Source of the DNA: Kibdelosporangium sp. MJ126-NF4 | GTDB taxonomy: Bacteria > Actinomycetota > Actinomycetes > Mycobacteriales > Pseudonocardiaceae | Direction: 5' to 3' | Assembly (NCBI RefSeq): GCF_000826545.1 | Contig: NZ_CDME01000015.1 | Span: 512,207-576,206 of the forward strand | Length of the DNA stretch: 64,000 bases | Part shown: one piece after another, positions 49,601 to 58,706 of the stretch | Numbering within the stretch: position 1 is the first letter of the stretch | Layout of the letters: every line of letters starts with the position of its first letter | Position numbers and translations under genes: made by a program | Notes under the pieces: generated by a model | The model's database searches: none | What the model was told of the DNA's origin: nothing | What the model saw: the letters and a program-made list of their open reading frames with translations, nothing else

Positions 49601-49788
49601 TCCAGCACGTCGTCGCTGGCAGCGAGCAGTTTCGCGGTGCCGTCCGCCGAGCCGGTGTCGACCGCGACCACGTGCCGCGGCCGTGGCGTGCTCCGGCGCA
49701 GCGCGGACAGCGCCAGCCTGAGCCACTCCTCGCCGTCATGGCAGACCAGGACCGCGAACACGGGCACGGTCCTGAGCTGTGGACGCAC
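46627..49788 (-). CDS. Large membrane protein with N-terminal GT2 glycosyltransferase domain
   Basis: A 1053-residue protein. Residues 1-300 form a GT-A glycosyltransferase (VFAVLVCHDGEEWLRLALSA, DTGSADGT, DDSAP, GLFDDIDFGWR). Then come a basic, proline-rich linker and at least 12 hydrophobic helices (about 440-800), then a soluble C-terminal part and one last helix. The overall plan suggests an envelope glycan enzyme with its own membrane domain, but donor and acceptor are unknown. It lies between whiB2 and the mannose block. Confidence 0.85.
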   Translation of the reverse strand: MRPQLRTVPVFAVLVCHDGEEWLRLALSALRRSTPRPRHVVAVDTGSADGTAKLLAASDDVLDGVITLDRSTSFGDAVSQALSYGVERWGDPGGWLWLLHDDSAPDQHCLGTLLTAADLSPSAGVLGPVAVDWQEQRLVVEAGLSTDASGHRQTGIGSGEAVRANQIEQSSEVLAVGSAGLLVRRELWERLGGFDSAVPGLFDDIDFGWRANRSGAVALCVPAARIRHARARRAENVRSRANGIRTFLVNSALLSFLAGVPRLLVLSLLRALGFLLVRRISRAHAEFVAVGRLLGGRMKLLRARRDRRGLGRNSSVRGLFTSRFTRLRNMFRAAVTQFVRRRAEADAALGEAPETVWVPPEDLHRPIGPDALPAGALGPKALVRTGRATRVRRAAGLRRPPVAVAVSAVVLPRGRRPSPRPRPSPVPRDGSAVPQPELMLVQVDRGRVLKQILLAPPLLLVLALVAVGLAVNWNRLGLTLGGGRLLPMPDLWSEYIASWHAVTGGTASPAPAALAVLGVLGSQAGLLLLGDLPLAGLSAYLATRRMPVRRGVRAVIAGVYALLPPAVAAVSQGRLDAVVVHILVPLVVSGIVSVLTGASRSWLSIAAGSSLGLAVIGAFSPLVHVVVLLCALAGFVLVGGQRGDGRRRAAALFAIVLLPLALLLPWPAVLIQHPGIVVHGVGGWVPPGAGFGSVVLTLVVAVVVVIGLVVRPGRGSLPGVGLLVLGLGAVAVVRFMPMAPVGGGDPQQGWLGTPLIVAGWGLLWALAGAAPRPRPAVAVGAAALIVLAGGAFLLGRDGPLTKGDAVRLGPAPARELAETGRGVLVMSRGDEPVRQSAGRMPQFGDDDLVPVPAARTRMLRWDSDFRSGTPDVVKAAVASAAAAGVLFVVLPDQADGSRLQAAAGDLVAPTTSTSDSRPVYRLQPAAGRAVLLAPELAKQAVTGGTPPTALGAGGIVPVDAGPPEVAVRVSDGSEGRLLVIAAAEEPGWRAEVNGRQVPVVRAWGNLVGVAVPARSADVRVDYSSSLRAFLLLTQGAALLFTLLTAIPGRRKSS

Positions 49789-49859
49789 CGGCTACCTCCG
49801 TCGGCATCTACTCCTACTCGCGAGTAGACACCGTACGGACATCCTCCGCGAAATCCCTG

Positions 49860-50174
49860 TTAGATCGCGCGTTTCTTCAACTTGCGGCGCTCCCGCTCGG
49901 ACAGGCCTCCCCAGATGCCGAACCGCTCGTCGTGCCCGAGCGCGTACTCGAGGCACTCGGAGCGCACCTCGCAGCCCTGGCAGATCCGCTTGGCCTCTCT
50001 GGTCGAGCCACCCTTCTCAGGGAAGAACGCCTCAGGATCGGTCTGGGCGCACAGCGCGCGCTCCTGCCACTCCTGCTCGTCCTCCGCCGAGCCGAAGAGA
50101 TGTACAAGGACGCCCAGATCCTCTGTCGGCGCGTCCCCCCATTCCACGACCCGGTCCCCTTCGTCGGCCATCAT
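49860..50174 (-). CDS. whiB2: WhiB2/WhmD-type iron-sulfur regulator
   Basis: A 104-residue WhiB-like protein with four cluster cysteines at 42, 65, 68 and 74 (LCAQTD; ICQGCEVRSEC), the GIWGG turn and a basic C-terminus ERRKLKKRAI. WhiB2/WhmD-type members bind the main sigma factor and are needed for septation and sporulation genes. Synteny with fbiA-fbiB supports the WhiB2 assignment. Start ATG at 50174, with a second Met next to it. Confidence 0.93.
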   Translation of the reverse strand: MMADEGDRVVEWGDAPTEDLGVLVHLFGSAEDEQEWQERALCAQTDPEAFFPEKGGSTREAKRICQGCEVRSECLEYALGHDERFGIWGGLSERERRKLKKRAI

Positions 50175-50416
50175 GATCCGTCCACCTCCCCGCCTTCCAC
50201 TCCCCGGTTGGCGGACGCCACCCGCCCTCCCATTCGGCGAATGACATCTCTGTGATTACACCCGTGTAGTCCCGGTCGGTCAAGCGAAGTACCCACGTGG
50301 GTGACGGTATTTGCCGAGGAAAGTCCGGTTCTTTGCCCGATCGGGTGAAGTGGTTCGGCAGGCAACGGACAGCATCCGGATGACACCCGATGACCGGTTG
50401 TTGCCACACTGGAGCC

Positions 50417-51172
50417 GTGCGGACACAACACACTCGCCCGAGCCCGCTGTTCCTCGCGCTGCTCGCGGTCACCATCGGCGGCGGCGTGCTGACGATATTG
50501 GAAAGTGAGTTCGCCTACACCGCTGGTGTGGTCATCCTCGTTCTCGGTGGGTGGGCGGTCTCACTCTGCCTGCACGAGTTCGGCCACGCAATCGTCGCCT
50601 ACCGCGGCGGCGACCGCGAGGTGGCGTGGAAGGGCTACCTGACGCTCGACATCCGGCGGTACACCGATCCGTTGCTGAGCATCGTGCTACCGCTGATCTT
50701 CCTGCTGATCGGCGGGATCCCGCTGCCCGGTGGCGCGGTCTGGATCAACCACCACGCGTTGCGCAGCAAACGCGTGGAGTCCTGGGTCTCGCTGGCCGGG
50801 CCGCTGAGCAACCTCGTGCTCGGCGTCCTGCTGATCCTGTCGGTGCAGCTGTTCATGCCCGGCGAGTTGACGCCACTGTCCGCCGGACTGTCCTTTTTGG
50901 CGTTCCTGCAGATTTTCGCGTTCCTGTTGAACATCCTGCCCATCCCCGGGCTGGACGGCTGGGGCGCGATCCAGCCGTACCTGTCGTACAAGACCCAGGT
51001 CTTCGGGCACAAGGCGGCCCAGTGGGCACCGCTGATCCTGTTCGCGGTGTTGATCGGCCTGCCGGGCGTCGGCTCCGAGTTCGCCAACCTGGTCCTGTCA
51101 ATCTTCGAGGCGGTGGGCGGATCGCGCCTGGCCTCCGCGGTCGGCCGCAACACCTTCATGTTCTGGCTGTGA
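50417..51172 (+). CDS. Site-2 protease family (M50) membrane peptidase
   Basis: A 251-residue intramembrane metallopeptidase with about six helices. The zinc motif HEFGHA lies in helix 2 (about residue 55), and the third ligand Asp is in NILPIPGLDGWGAIQPY. It would cut a transmembrane protein to release a signal; the substrate is unknown. The GTG at 50417 is preferred; an ATG nine codons upstream is possible. Its 3' end overlaps the convergent XRE gene by 75 bp. Confidence 0.88.
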   Translation: MRTQHTRPSPLFLALLAVTIGGGVLTILESEFAYTAGVVILVLGGWAVSLCLHEFGHAIVAYRGGDREVAWKGYLTLDIRRYTDPLLSIVLPLIFLLIGGIPLPGGAVWINHHALRSKRVESWVSLAGPLSNLVLGVLLILSVQLFMPGELTPLSAGLSFLAFLQIFAFLLNILPIPGLDGWGAIQPYLSYKTQVFGHKAAQWAPLILFAVLIGLPGVGSEFANLVLSIFEAVGGSRLASAVGRNTFMFWL

Positions 51173-51979
51173 CCAACTCGCGAGGAGGCTGAGCTTCTCC
51201 GCGCTCGGCGAGCCCGGCTCGGCGACGTAGGTGATGAGCACCATGTCGGTGGACTGGCCGGGCAGGGGGAAGCTCTCGTAGACCACGTCCAGCTCACCGA
51301 CGATCGGATGGTTCATCAGCTTGCTGCCGGAGGTCTTCTCCTTGACGTCGTGCTTGGCCCACAGCTCGCGGAAGTCCTGGCTGTGCAGCGACAGCTCGCC
51401 GACCAAGGTGGTCAGGCCGGGCGCGCCGGGGTTGCGCGTGGCCATCCAGCGCAGGACGGCGACGGTGTCCTCGGCGACGCACGCCCACTGTGGATAGAAA
51501 TCCCGCGCGGCCGGGTCGAGGAACATCGACCGGCACACGTTGGGCCGCTCGGTGGCGGAATAGCCGCCGAGGGCGTCGCCGAGCCGGTTCCAGGCCAGCA
51601 CGTCCAGCGTCGGGCCGAACACGAACGCGGGCAGCCGGTCCATCTGGTCGAGCATCATCTGGACGGACGGCCGGACTTGGGCCCCGCGCGGCGACGGGCG
51701 CGCGCGCCGCGTGGGGCGCACAAGGATACGCAGGTGGTCGCGCTCGGTTTCGTTCAGGGACAACGCGTTGCCGATGGCCTCCAGCACGGATTCCGACACG
51801 TTCGGGCTGCGTCCCTGCTCAAGCCGGGTGTAGTACTCGACGCTGACACCGGCCAGCCGGGCGAGCTCGTCGCGCCGCAACCCGGGCACCCGCCTGCGCC
51901 CGACGCGGGGAATCCCCACTTCCTCAGGCGTGATGCGTGCCCTGCGCGTCCGGAGAAACTCACCCAGCTCATTGCTCAC
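51098..51979 (-). CDS. XRE-type regulator with MmyB-like ligand domain
   Basis: A 293-residue regulator. The N-terminal HTH (ARLAGVSVEYYTRLEQGRSP, about residues 43-62) is followed by the MmyB-type ligand pocket (FVFGPTLDVLAWNRLGDAL, FLDPAARDFYPQWACVAED). It belongs to the group often placed next to an SDR oxidoreductase in Streptomyces and Amycolatopsis, as here. The GTG at 51979 starts SNELGEFLRTRRARITPEE. The neighbouring divergent SDR gene is the likely target. Confidence 0.9.
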   Translation of the reverse strand: MSNELGEFLRTRRARITPEEVGIPRVGRRRVPGLRRDELARLAGVSVEYYTRLEQGRSPNVSESVLEAIGNALSLNETERDHLRILVRPTRRARPSPRGAQVRPSVQMMLDQMDRLPAFVFGPTLDVLAWNRLGDALGGYSATERPNVCRSMFLDPAARDFYPQWACVAEDTVAVLRWMATRNPGAPGLTTLVGELSLHSQDFRELWAKHDVKEKTSGSKLMNHPIVGELDVVYESFPLPGQSTDMVLITYVAEPGSPSAEKLSLLASWSQPEHEGVAADRGGQARSAHRLED

Positions 51980-52081
51980 GCTCACCAGTGTGCAACGGCT
52001 GACGCGGACAAGGGTGGCCCTGCCAGAACCAGTTAAACGCGGGCCTCGTACGCGGCTGTGTGCGGCGGCAGCGTAGGTGCC

Positions 52082-52828
52082 ATGACATACGAGAACTTGA
52101 CAGGACGCACAGCGGTGGTCACGGGCGCCGCCAGCGGCATCGGCGCGGCGACTGCCACCGTGCTGGCCGAGAACGGCGCACGCGTGGCGCTGCTGGCCCG
52201 CCGCAGCGACCGGATCACCGACCTCGCGGACAAGCTCACCGCCAACGGCAGGCAGGCCATTGCCGTGACGGCGGATGTCACGTCGGACGCCTCCGTGCGG
52301 GACGCGGTGGAGGCGATCCACTCCGCGTTCGGCCGTGTCGACCTGGTCGTGAACAACGCGGGCGTGATGATCCCCGAGCCGATCGACACGGCGCCGTTCG
52401 AGGACTGGCAGCGGATGATCGACACGAACGTGACGGGTGTGCTTCGTGTGCTGCGGGCCTTCACCCCGGACCTGACCGCCGACGGTCACGCGGACCTGGT
52501 CAACATCTCCTCGATCGGCGCACACGAGTACTTCAAGGACTACGCGGTCTACGGCGCGACGAAGGCCGCTGAGACCTACCTGTCGAAGTCGCTGCGCGCC
52601 GAACTCGGCCCGGCCGGGGTGCGGGTGACCAACATCGAGCCCGGCCTCGTGCAGAGCGAGCTGCGGGACAACATCACCGGCGACGCGGCGGCGTTCCTGG
52701 AGGACTGGATCGCCGATGCGGGCATCCTGGCGGCCGAGGACCTCGCTGACGTGGTCGCCTACGTCACCAGCCGTCCCGCCCGCGTGAACCTGCGCCAGCT
52801 GGTCGCCCTCCCCACCACCCAGCACTGA
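52082..52828 (+). CDS. Short-chain dehydrogenase/reductase
   Basis: A 248-residue classical SDR. The NADP-binding TGAASGIGAA (about residues 15-24), NNAG, and the catalytic Ser in ISSIGAHEY, Tyr in YAVYGATKAAE and Lys four residues later are all present. It is divergent from the XRE/MmyB-type regulator 102 bp away, so it is likely induced by whatever that regulator binds. The substrate is unknown. Confidence 0.92.
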   Translation: MTYENLTGRTAVVTGAASGIGAATATVLAENGARVALLARRSDRITDLADKLTANGRQAIAVTADVTSDASVRDAVEAIHSAFGRVDLVVNNAGVMIPEPIDTAPFEDWQRMIDTNVTGVLRVLRAFTPDLTADGHADLVNISSIGAHEYFKDYAVYGATKAAETYLSKSLRAELGPAGVRVTNIEPGLVQSELRDNITGDAAAFLEDWIADAGILAAEDLADVVAYVTSRPARVNLRQLVALPTTQH

Positions 52829-52835
52829 GCCTCTG

Positions 52836-52890
52836 TGCAACGAAGGCCACATTGGGTGCACGAAACGCAACCAATGTGGCCTTCGTTGCA
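52836..52890. repeat. Inverted pair of GCAAC/GTTGC repeats
   Basis: TGCAACGAAGGCCACATTGG and, after an 11-nt spacer, its complement ending TTCGTTGCA. It follows the SDR stop by 7 bp and makes a long hairpin that should act as its terminator before fbiA. Confidence 0.85.
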
Positions 52891-52934
52891 CGGGGGTCGG
52901 CGGGCGGCTGCCGGTTCGTGCAAGGATCGATTCC

Positions 52935-53921
52935 GTGAAGGTCGTCGTTGTTGTTGGTGGGGTCGGCGGGGCTCGTTTCCTGCTTGGCGTCAAGGCACTG
53001 CTCGGGTTGCCCGCCGTTGGCCCCGGTGAGTCCCCGCACGAGATCACCGCTGTGGTGAACACCGGTGACGATGTGTGGATGCACGGGCTGCGGATCTGCC
53101 CTGACCTCGATACATGCATGTACACCCTGGGCGGTGGGATCGACACCGACCGGGGCTGGGGCCAAAAAGGCGAGACCTGGGTGGTCAAGGAGCAGCTCGC
53201 CGCGTACGGCGCGGATCCCGACTGGTTCGGGCTCGGCGACAAGGACATCGCCACGCACCTGGTGCGCACGCGCATGCTCCGCGCCGGGTATCCGCTCTCC
53301 GCGGTCACCGAGGCGTTGTGCGACCGCTGGCAACCGGGTGTGCGACTGCTGCCGATGACCGACGACCGGGTGGAGACCCACGTCGTCGTCGACACACCGG
53401 AAGACGAGCGCAAAGCCATCCACTTCCAGGAGTGGTGGGTGCGCTACCAGGCCAAACTGCCCGCCCATTCGATCGTCCCGGTCGGTGCTGACGAGGCCGG
53501 GCCCGCGCCCGGTGTGCTCGACGCCATCGGCGAGGCGGACGTCGTGCTGTTCGCGCCGTCCAACCCCGTTGTCAGTGTCGGCACTGTGCTCGCGGTCCCC
53601 GGGCTGCGGGACGCGCTGCGCAAGACCGACGGGATGGTCGTCGGGATCTCGCCGATCATCGGCGGCAAGCCGTTGCGCGGTATGGCGGACGCCTGTCTGA
53701 CCGCCATCGGCGTCGAGACCAGCTCGCAGGCCGTCGGCCGGTACTACGGCTCACGCCAGTGTTCCGACGACGGCGTGCTCGACGCGTGGCTCGTGCACAC
53801 CGGTGAAGCCGCTGACGTGCCCGGAGTCGCTGTTCGCGCTGTCCCGCTGCTGATGTCGGATGTGGACGCCACCGCCGAGATGGTCCGTGCCGCGTTGGAA
53901 ATGGCGGGGCTTGAGGTATGA
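52935..53921 (+). CDS. fbiA: 2-phospho-L-lactate (or phosphoenolpyruvate) transferase of F420 synthesis
   Basis: A 328-residue CofD/FbiA enzyme that joins the activated 2-phospholactate or phosphoenolpyruvate moiety to the deazaflavin FO, giving (dehydro-)F420-0. Signatures are [19 protein letters not shown] at the start, [19 protein letters not shown] and [18 protein letters not shown] start. Its stop overlaps the fbiB ATG, so the pair is translationally coupled. FbiC, which makes FO, is not in the window. Confidence 0.96.
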   Translation: MKVVVVVGGVGGARFLLGVKALLGLPAVGPGESPHEITAVVNTGDDVWMHGLRICPDLDTCMYTLGGGIDTDRGWGQKGETWVVKEQLAAYGADPDWFGLGDKDIATHLVRTRMLRAGYPLSAVTEALCDRWQPGVRLLPMTDDRVETHVVVDTPEDERKAIHFQEWWVRYQAKLPAHSIVPVGADEAGPAPGVLDAIGEADVVLFAPSNPVVSVGTVLAVPGLRDALRKTDGMVVGISPIIGGKPLRGMADACLTAIGVETSSQAVGRYYGSRQCSDDGVLDAWLVHTGEAADVPGVAVRAVPLLMSDVDATAEMVRAALEMAGLEV

Positions 53922-55255
53922 GCGACCACGCGAGCGCCGGGAACATCACGGTGATGGGCGTGACCGGGCTGCCGGAGTTCCGGCCGGGTGACGACCTCGC
54001 CGACGCCATCGCCTCGGCAGCGCCCTGGCTGGCGGACGGCGATGTCCTCGTCGTCACGAGCAAGGTCGTGTCCAAAGTCGAGGGTCGACTGGTCACGGTC
54101 CCAGCCGACGCCGACGCGCGGGACGCCGAGCGGCGGAGGCTGGTCGAGGCGGAGGCGGTCCGCGTCATCGCGCGCAAGAACCGCACCCTCATCACGGAGA
54201 ACAAGCTCGGCATCGTGCAGGCCGCGTCCGGTATCGACGCGTCCAATGTGGCCGGTGACGAACTGGCGCTGCTGCCGGAGAACCCGGACGCGTCCGCGGC
54301 CTCGCTGCGGGCCGGGCTGCGCGAGCGGCTCGGTGTCGACGTGGCCGTGCTGATCACGGACACGATGGGCCGCGCGTGGCGGGTGGGCCAGACCGACGCG
54401 GCGATCGGCTCGTCGGGCCTGCGCGTGCTGCACAGGTACGCGGGCCAGATCGACCGCCAGGGCAACGAACTCGTGGTCACCGAGGTCGCCGTCGCCGACG
54501 AGCTCGCGGGCGCGGCGGACCTGGTCAAAGGCAAGACCGGTGGGATGCCGGTCGCGGTCGTACGCGGCTTCGCGGTCACCGACGACGGCTCGACCGCCGC
54601 CGATCTGCTGCGGCCGACCGACGAGGACCTGTTCCGCCTCGGCACGGAGGAAGCGCTGGCCCAGGGCCGCGCGGAGGCCGTGCTGATGCGCCGCTCAGTG
54701 CGGTTCTACGCCGACGAGCCGATCCCGGACGACGCGATCCGCAACGCTGTCGGCGTCGCGCTCACCGCGCCCGCGCCGCACCACACGCGGCCCGTGCGCT
54801 TCGTGCACGTCAAGGAGCGCCGCAAGGAGCTCCTTGACGCCATGCGCGCACAGTGGCGTGCCGATCTGGCGGCCGACGGCTGGTCGGCCGACCGGATCGA
54901 CCGGCGAGTCAAACGCGGCGATCTGCTGTACGGGGCAAGGGAAATCGTCCTACCTTTCCTTGTTCGCGACGGCGCCCACAACTACCCGGACCCGCAACGC
55001 GCCGAGGCGGAGCGGACGATGTTCACCATCGCCGGGGGCGCTGCCGTGCAGGGCCTGCTCGTCGCGTTGGCCGCTGAGGGCATCGGGTCGTGCTGGGTCT
55101 CGTCGACGATCTTCTGCGCGCCTGTCGTGCGTGAAGTCCTTGGCCTGCCGCAGGAATGGGAGCCGCTCGGCGCGGTGGCCGTCGGCTACCCGGCCGACGA
55201 CGCGCTCACGCCACGCTCACCCAGCGCCCCCGGGGACGCCTTCATCCAGGCCTAA
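53918..55255 (+). CDS. fbiB: F420-0:gamma-glutamyl ligase / dehydro-F420 reductase (two domains)
   Basis: A 445-residue bifunctional protein. The N-terminal half is the CofE ligase that adds glutamates ([35 protein letters not shown]). The C-terminal half, from about residue 250, is an FMN nitroreductase-type domain ([29 protein letters not shown]) that in mycobacteria reduces dehydro-F420-0. The ATG overlaps the fbiA stop (ATGA). Confidence 0.96.
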   Translation: MSDHASAGNITVMGVTGLPEFRPGDDLADAIASAAPWLADGDVLVVTSKVVSKVEGRLVTVPADADARDAERRRLVEAEAVRVIARKNRTLITENKLGIVQAASGIDASNVAGDELALLPENPDASAASLRAGLRERLGVDVAVLITDTMGRAWRVGQTDAAIGSSGLRVLHRYAGQIDRQGNELVVTEVAVADELAGAADLVKGKTGGMPVAVVRGFAVTDDGSTAADLLRPTDEDLFRLGTEEALAQGRAEAVLMRRSVRFYADEPIPDDAIRNAVGVALTAPAPHHTRPVRFVHVKERRKELLDAMRAQWRADLAADGWSADRIDRRVKRGDLLYGAREIVLPFLVRDGAHNYPDPQRAEAERTMFTIAGGAAVQGLLVALAAEGIGSCWVSSTIFCAPVVREVLGLPQEWEPLGAVAVGYPADDALTPRSPSAPGDAFIQA

Positions 55256-55594
55256 CTGGGGCCAGTCGGGCTTGAAGCCGTCCGACAGGTTCAGAACGAA
55301 CTGCTTACCGTGCTCGGCCGGTCGCCAGCCACCGGCCAGCGCGGTCCTGATCGCCGTGGCGACCTCGCCCGGCAGGATCGGCCTGATCGGTGCCTTCGTT
55401 ATCATGCTGCTGCTCGGATGCGCGTGATTGGTCTCGACGACCAGCGTCGAACCCGGCTCCTCGGCCAGTTCGACCGCGAAGTACATGGGGCTCCAGCCCA
55501 TTTCCTGCATGTAGGTGGGATTGCCCCGCAGCCGCCAGCGGTACGTCATACCGTCGACGTCAAGGAGTCGAGAGCCTTTCTTCAGGATTGCCAC
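55217..55594 (-). CDS. Conserved hypothetical protein, 125 aa
   Basis: A small soluble protein ([40 protein letters not shown], ending near [14 protein letters not shown]). It resembles uncharacterised Pseudonocardiaceae proteins; I do not know a named domain. The GTG at 55594 gives a natural start. Its 3' end overlaps the convergent fbiB by 39 bp. Confidence 0.72.
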   Translation of the reverse strand: MAILKKGSRLLDVDGMTYRWRLRGNPTYMQEMGWSPMYFAVELAEEPGSTLVVETNHAHPSSSMITKAPIRPILPGEVATAIRTALAGGWRPAEHGKQFVLNLSDGFKPDWPQLGLDEGVPGGAG

Positions 55595-55640
55595 AGCACC
55601 CACGATAAGCGTGAAGTCACGTGAATTAAGGTTCCCGGCC

Positions 55641-56204
55641 ATGGGTGTACACGCCGATGCCATGACCGTGCTGGGGAACTGGGCGCCTGGCGACCCCAAC
55701 CAGGAATCACTACGGCACGCATATCTCGGGTTCCTCGCAGCGCGCGAGGACACCTGCGACCGCTCGTGCGCCGCCGGGCACATCACCGCCTCCGCCGTGG
55801 TACTCGACGGTGACAACGTCCTGCTGACGCTGCACCCCCGTGTGGGCAAGTGGCTGCAGCTGGGCGGCCACTGCGAACCGGAGGACGAGACGCTGGCGGG
55901 GGCCGCGCTGCGGGAGGCGACCGAGGAGTCCGGGATCGACGGTCTGACGATCGACCCGACACCGATCCACCTCGAAGTCCACCCGATCACGTGCTCGCTC
56001 GGCGTGCCGACGCGGCACTTCGACGTCCGGTTCGTGGTGCACGCCCCGGCGGGCGCGCAGCCGGTGCGCAGCGACGAGTCCGACGACCTGCGCTGGTGGC
56101 CGGTCGGCGAGGTACCCAACGCCGAGCTGATGCCGATGATCGACGTGGCTACATCGCGCGATAGTCGCGCGGGGAGAATCGGGGGCCACGCCGGGGTTTC
56201 GTGA
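55641..56204 (+). CDS. Nudix hydrolase
   Basis: A 187-residue Nudix enzyme with an intact box (GGHCEPEDETLAGAALREAT followed by EESGI, about residues 78-100), which binds Mg and splits a nucleoside-diphosphate-X substrate. An N-terminal ~50-residue helical part precedes it. The substrate is unknown. Its 3' end overlaps the convergent AlkA-like gene by 56 bp. Confidence 0.9.
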   Translation: MGVHADAMTVLGNWAPGDPNQESLRHAYLGFLAAREDTCDRSCAAGHITASAVVLDGDNVLLTLHPRVGKWLQLGGHCEPEDETLAGAALREATEESGIDGLTIDPTPIHLEVHPITCSLGVPTRHFDVRFVVHAPAGAQPVRSDESDDLRWWPVGEVPNAELMPMIDVATSRDSRAGRIGGHAGVS

Positions 56205-57045
56205 TCCCTGCCGCCTCGATGTAGCGCACGGCCCGTTGCCGGTGCGGTGCGTAGGGCGCGAGCACCTCGTGCATGCCCGCGTCGTCCAAGGGCTTGCCCA
56301 CCAAGGCATATCCGACGTTGCCGGGGATGTGGAAGTCGCCGAAGCTGACCGCGTCCGGGTCGCCCCATGCCCGTTGGGCGACCTCGGCCGCCGTCCACAC
56401 ACCGATCCCGGGCACCTTCCGCAGCAGCGCGCGGCCCTCCGCGCCCTTGAGCTCGACCGCTTTCTCCAGCCGCCCGGCGACCTGCGCGGCCGCGAGCAGC
56501 GCGCGCCGCCGTGCACCGTCCACACCGGCCTTGTGCCACTCCCAGTCGGTGATCGACATCAACGCCTTCGGCGTCGGCCCGACCCGCAGCTGGACCGGGC
56601 CGGGAGCGACTGCCCCGAAGCGGCGGCACAGTTCCTTCCACGAGCGCCACGCCTCCGTGCCGGTGACCTTCTGCTCCAGGATCGACGGCACGAGCAGATC
56701 CCACACGCGGCCCGTGCTGCCGAGCCGCAATCCCGGCATCCGCCTGCGTGCCTCCGCCACGATGTCGTGGTGTGCTTGGAAGTCCGAGTCGTCGTCCAGG
56801 TCTCCGAGCAACGCGGGCAGGCCGTCCAGCAGCCAGTCGGCGCCGTCGCCCCACGCCTCGGCGTGCACCTCGTCGCCCACACGGCGAACAGCCAGCGTGC
56901 CCGGCCCACAGGGCGTGTTCGTCGCGCGGAACACCGCGCCGCCGGGCGTCTGCGCGTACGTGGGATCACCACTGCCCCGTCGAAGCGGACGCAGAACGGA
57001 CCCCAGGTCGAGCGCGAACTCGGGCCGCCAGACACGGACGGACAT
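56149..57045 (-). CDS. DNA-3-methyladenine glycosylase II-like (HhH-GPD)
   Basis: A 298-residue base-excision glycosylase of the AlkA group. The helix-hairpin-helix is LRKVPGIGVWTAAEVAQRAW, followed by the catalytic Asp in SFGDFHIPG; the earlier SILEQKVTGTEAWRSW is also typical. It removes alkylated bases. The ATG at 57045 leaves 57 bp to the divergent manC, which must hold both promoters. Confidence 0.9.
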   Translation of the reverse strand: MSVRVWRPEFALDLGSVLRPLRRGSGDPTYAQTPGGAVFRATNTPCGPGTLAVRRVGDEVHAEAWGDGADWLLDGLPALLGDLDDDSDFQAHHDIVAEARRRMPGLRLGSTGRVWDLLVPSILEQKVTGTEAWRSWKELCRRFGAVAPGPVQLRVGPTPKALMSITDWEWHKAGVDGARRRALLAAAQVAGRLEKAVELKGAEGRALLRKVPGIGVWTAAEVAQRAWGDPDAVSFGDFHIPGNVGYALVGKPLDDAGMHEVLAPYAPHRQRAVRYIEAAGITKPRRGPRFSPRDYRAM

Positions 57046-57101
57046 GGGCGAGAGCCTACGGTGGTTCTTTTGGAGTATTGGCACGACGTTAAAGTTGGCG
57101 C

Positions 57102-58196
57102 GTGGATCTCCATGTGGTTGTGCCCGCGGGTGGCAGTGGAACCAGGTTGTGGCCGCTTTCCCGCGCCACCAATCCCAAGTTCCTGCACCCGCTGACCGGT
57201 ACCGAGCGCTCCCTGCTGCAGGCGACCTTCGACCGGCTGGCGCCGTTGGCCACGGCTGAGCGCGTGCACATCGTCACCGGCACCGCGCACGCGGCGGCCG
57301 TGGCGAGACAACTGCCGGAGGTCCCGGAGCGCAACATCCTCGTCGAGCCGCTGGCGCGTGACTCGTGCGCGGCGATCGCGCTGGCCGCTGCCGTGATCGA
57401 GCAGCGCAGTCCCGGCGCGGTGATGGCATCGTTCGCCGCCGACCACCTGATCAAGGACACCGAGGCGTTCGGGCGGACGGTCGACGAGGCCGTTCGCGGC
57501 GCCGCGACTGGCAAGTTGATGACAATCGGCATCGCCCCCACCCGGCCGGAGACCGGCTATGGCTACCTGCAGTGCAGCAAGACCGCCGAGTTGGGCGTGC
57601 AGCAGCAGGTGCTGGAGTTCAAGGAGAAGCCGGACCTGGCGACCGCGACCGAGTATGTCGAGTCCGGCCGGTACCTGTGGAACGCGAGCATGTTCGTCTG
57701 GCGGACCGACGTGTTCCTGCGTGAGCTCGCCCAGCGCAGGCCGGACGTGTTCCAGCCGGTCAGCGAGATCGCGCGGGCATGGGACACCGACGAACGCGCG
57801 GCCGTGGTCGAGTCGCTGTGGGCCACCATCCCGAAGGTCGCCGTCGAGTACGCCGTGATGGAGCCCGCCGCGGCGGACGGCCTCGTCGCGACCGTGCCCG
57901 GTGATTTCGGCTGGAGCGACATCGGCGACTTCGAGACACTCGGCGAACTCCTGGCGGACACCCAGGACGGCGCGCGTGTCGTCAGCACGCCGTCGGCGGG
58001 CGAGGTTGTGACCGTCGACAGCACCGACGTGATCGCCGTTCCGGCCGGTGGGCGGCTGGTCGCGACGCTCGGTGTGCGGGACCTGATCATCGTCGACACA
58101 CCCGACGCGGTGCTGGTGTGCCAACGGAATCGGGCACAGGACATCAAACGTCTCACCGAGATCCTGCGTGACACCGGTCGCACGTCGTATGTCTAA
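57102..58196 (+). CDS. manC: Mannose-1-phosphate guanylyltransferase
   Basis: A 364-residue enzyme that makes GDP-mannose from mannose 1-phosphate and GTP. The nucleotide loop is VPAGGSGTRLWPLSR, then FAADHLIKD, and the sugar site FKEKP and WNASMFVWR. Together with ManA and PmmA in this window it completes the route from fructose 6-phosphate to GDP-mannose, the donor for mannosylated lipids and glycans. GTG start. Confidence 0.95.
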   Translation: MDLHVVVPAGGSGTRLWPLSRATNPKFLHPLTGTERSLLQATFDRLAPLATAERVHIVTGTAHAAAVARQLPEVPERNILVEPLARDSCAAIALAAAVIEQRSPGAVMASFAADHLIKDTEAFGRTVDEAVRGAATGKLMTIGIAPTRPETGYGYLQCSKTAELGVQQQVLEFKEKPDLATATEYVESGRYLWNASMFVWRTDVFLRELAQRRPDVFQPVSEIARAWDTDERAAVVESLWATIPKVAVEYAVMEPAAADGLVATVPGDFGWSDIGDFETLGELLADTQDGARVVSTPSAGEVVTVDSTDVIAVPAGGRLVATLGVRDLIIVDTPDAVLVCQRNRAQDIKRLTEILRDTGRTSYV

Positions 58197-58312
58197 GATC
58201 AACATACGGATTTCAGTTCTTCCCTGACGCCTGCCCTGACTAGGGATACTCTGATGGTGACGGGACAGCCGGTGGGAGTGCCGGCTCGAGGCAACGCGGG
58301 AGAGGCCGGAGC

Positions 58313-58702
58313 ATGGATCCCCGGGAGCGAGCCGATGCCGCTCTGGCCCGCGCCCGCGCGCGCGGTGCCTTCGTGGTGACGCCAGAGGACGCGATTTCCC
58401 CGATGGACGCGGCGAACACGCTGCAGATCCCTCGGGTGGTCGTGTCATCGCTTGACGAGAAGCAACAGGACAGTGAGGCGACCATGGTGGTCGGGCATCC
58501 GCTGTCCGACCCGCAGCCGACACAGAGCCAGCCGTCGCCGCGCAAGCCACAGCCGTTCCCGTCGAACCAAGGGCAGATCGAAACCCCGCCCCACGGCCTG
58601 CCGCGACAGGCACCGACGGCCGAGCCGGAGGGCATGGTCCCGACGGTGAAGAGGCCCAGCCCCCGACCGTCGATGTCCCAGCGCCTCGACGGCACCCTGT
58701 AG
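58313..58702 (+). CDS. Proline-rich hypothetical protein, 129 aa
   Basis: Residues 1-45 look folded (RERADAALARARARGAFVVT, PMDAANTLQIPRVVVSSLDE); the rest is Pro/Ser/Gln-rich and probably disordered. A GGAGC site precedes the ATG. A ~115-bp upstream region holds CTAGGGATACTCTG, a plausible -10 region, and a GCCGG...CCGGC hairpin. It ends at a hairpin terminator repeat. Not recognised. Confidence 0.65.
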   Translation: MDPRERADAALARARARGAFVVTPEDAISPMDAANTLQIPRVVVSSLDEKQQDSEATMVVGHPLSDPQPTQSQPSPRKPQPFPSNQGQIETPPHGLPRQAPTAEPEGMVPTVKRPSPRPSMSQRLDGTL

Positions 58703-58706
58703 CCCT

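Noticed and set aside
51098..53419. A 773-codon minus-strand frame
   Set aside because: The N-terminal part is antisense to the SDR gene and fbiA. The real XRE regulator starts at the GTG at 51979.
58200..58312. A riboswitch in the leader of the proline-rich protein gene
   Set aside because: There is a GCCGG/CCGGC hairpin, but no known riboswitch core that I can match, and the downstream gene gives no ligand clue.
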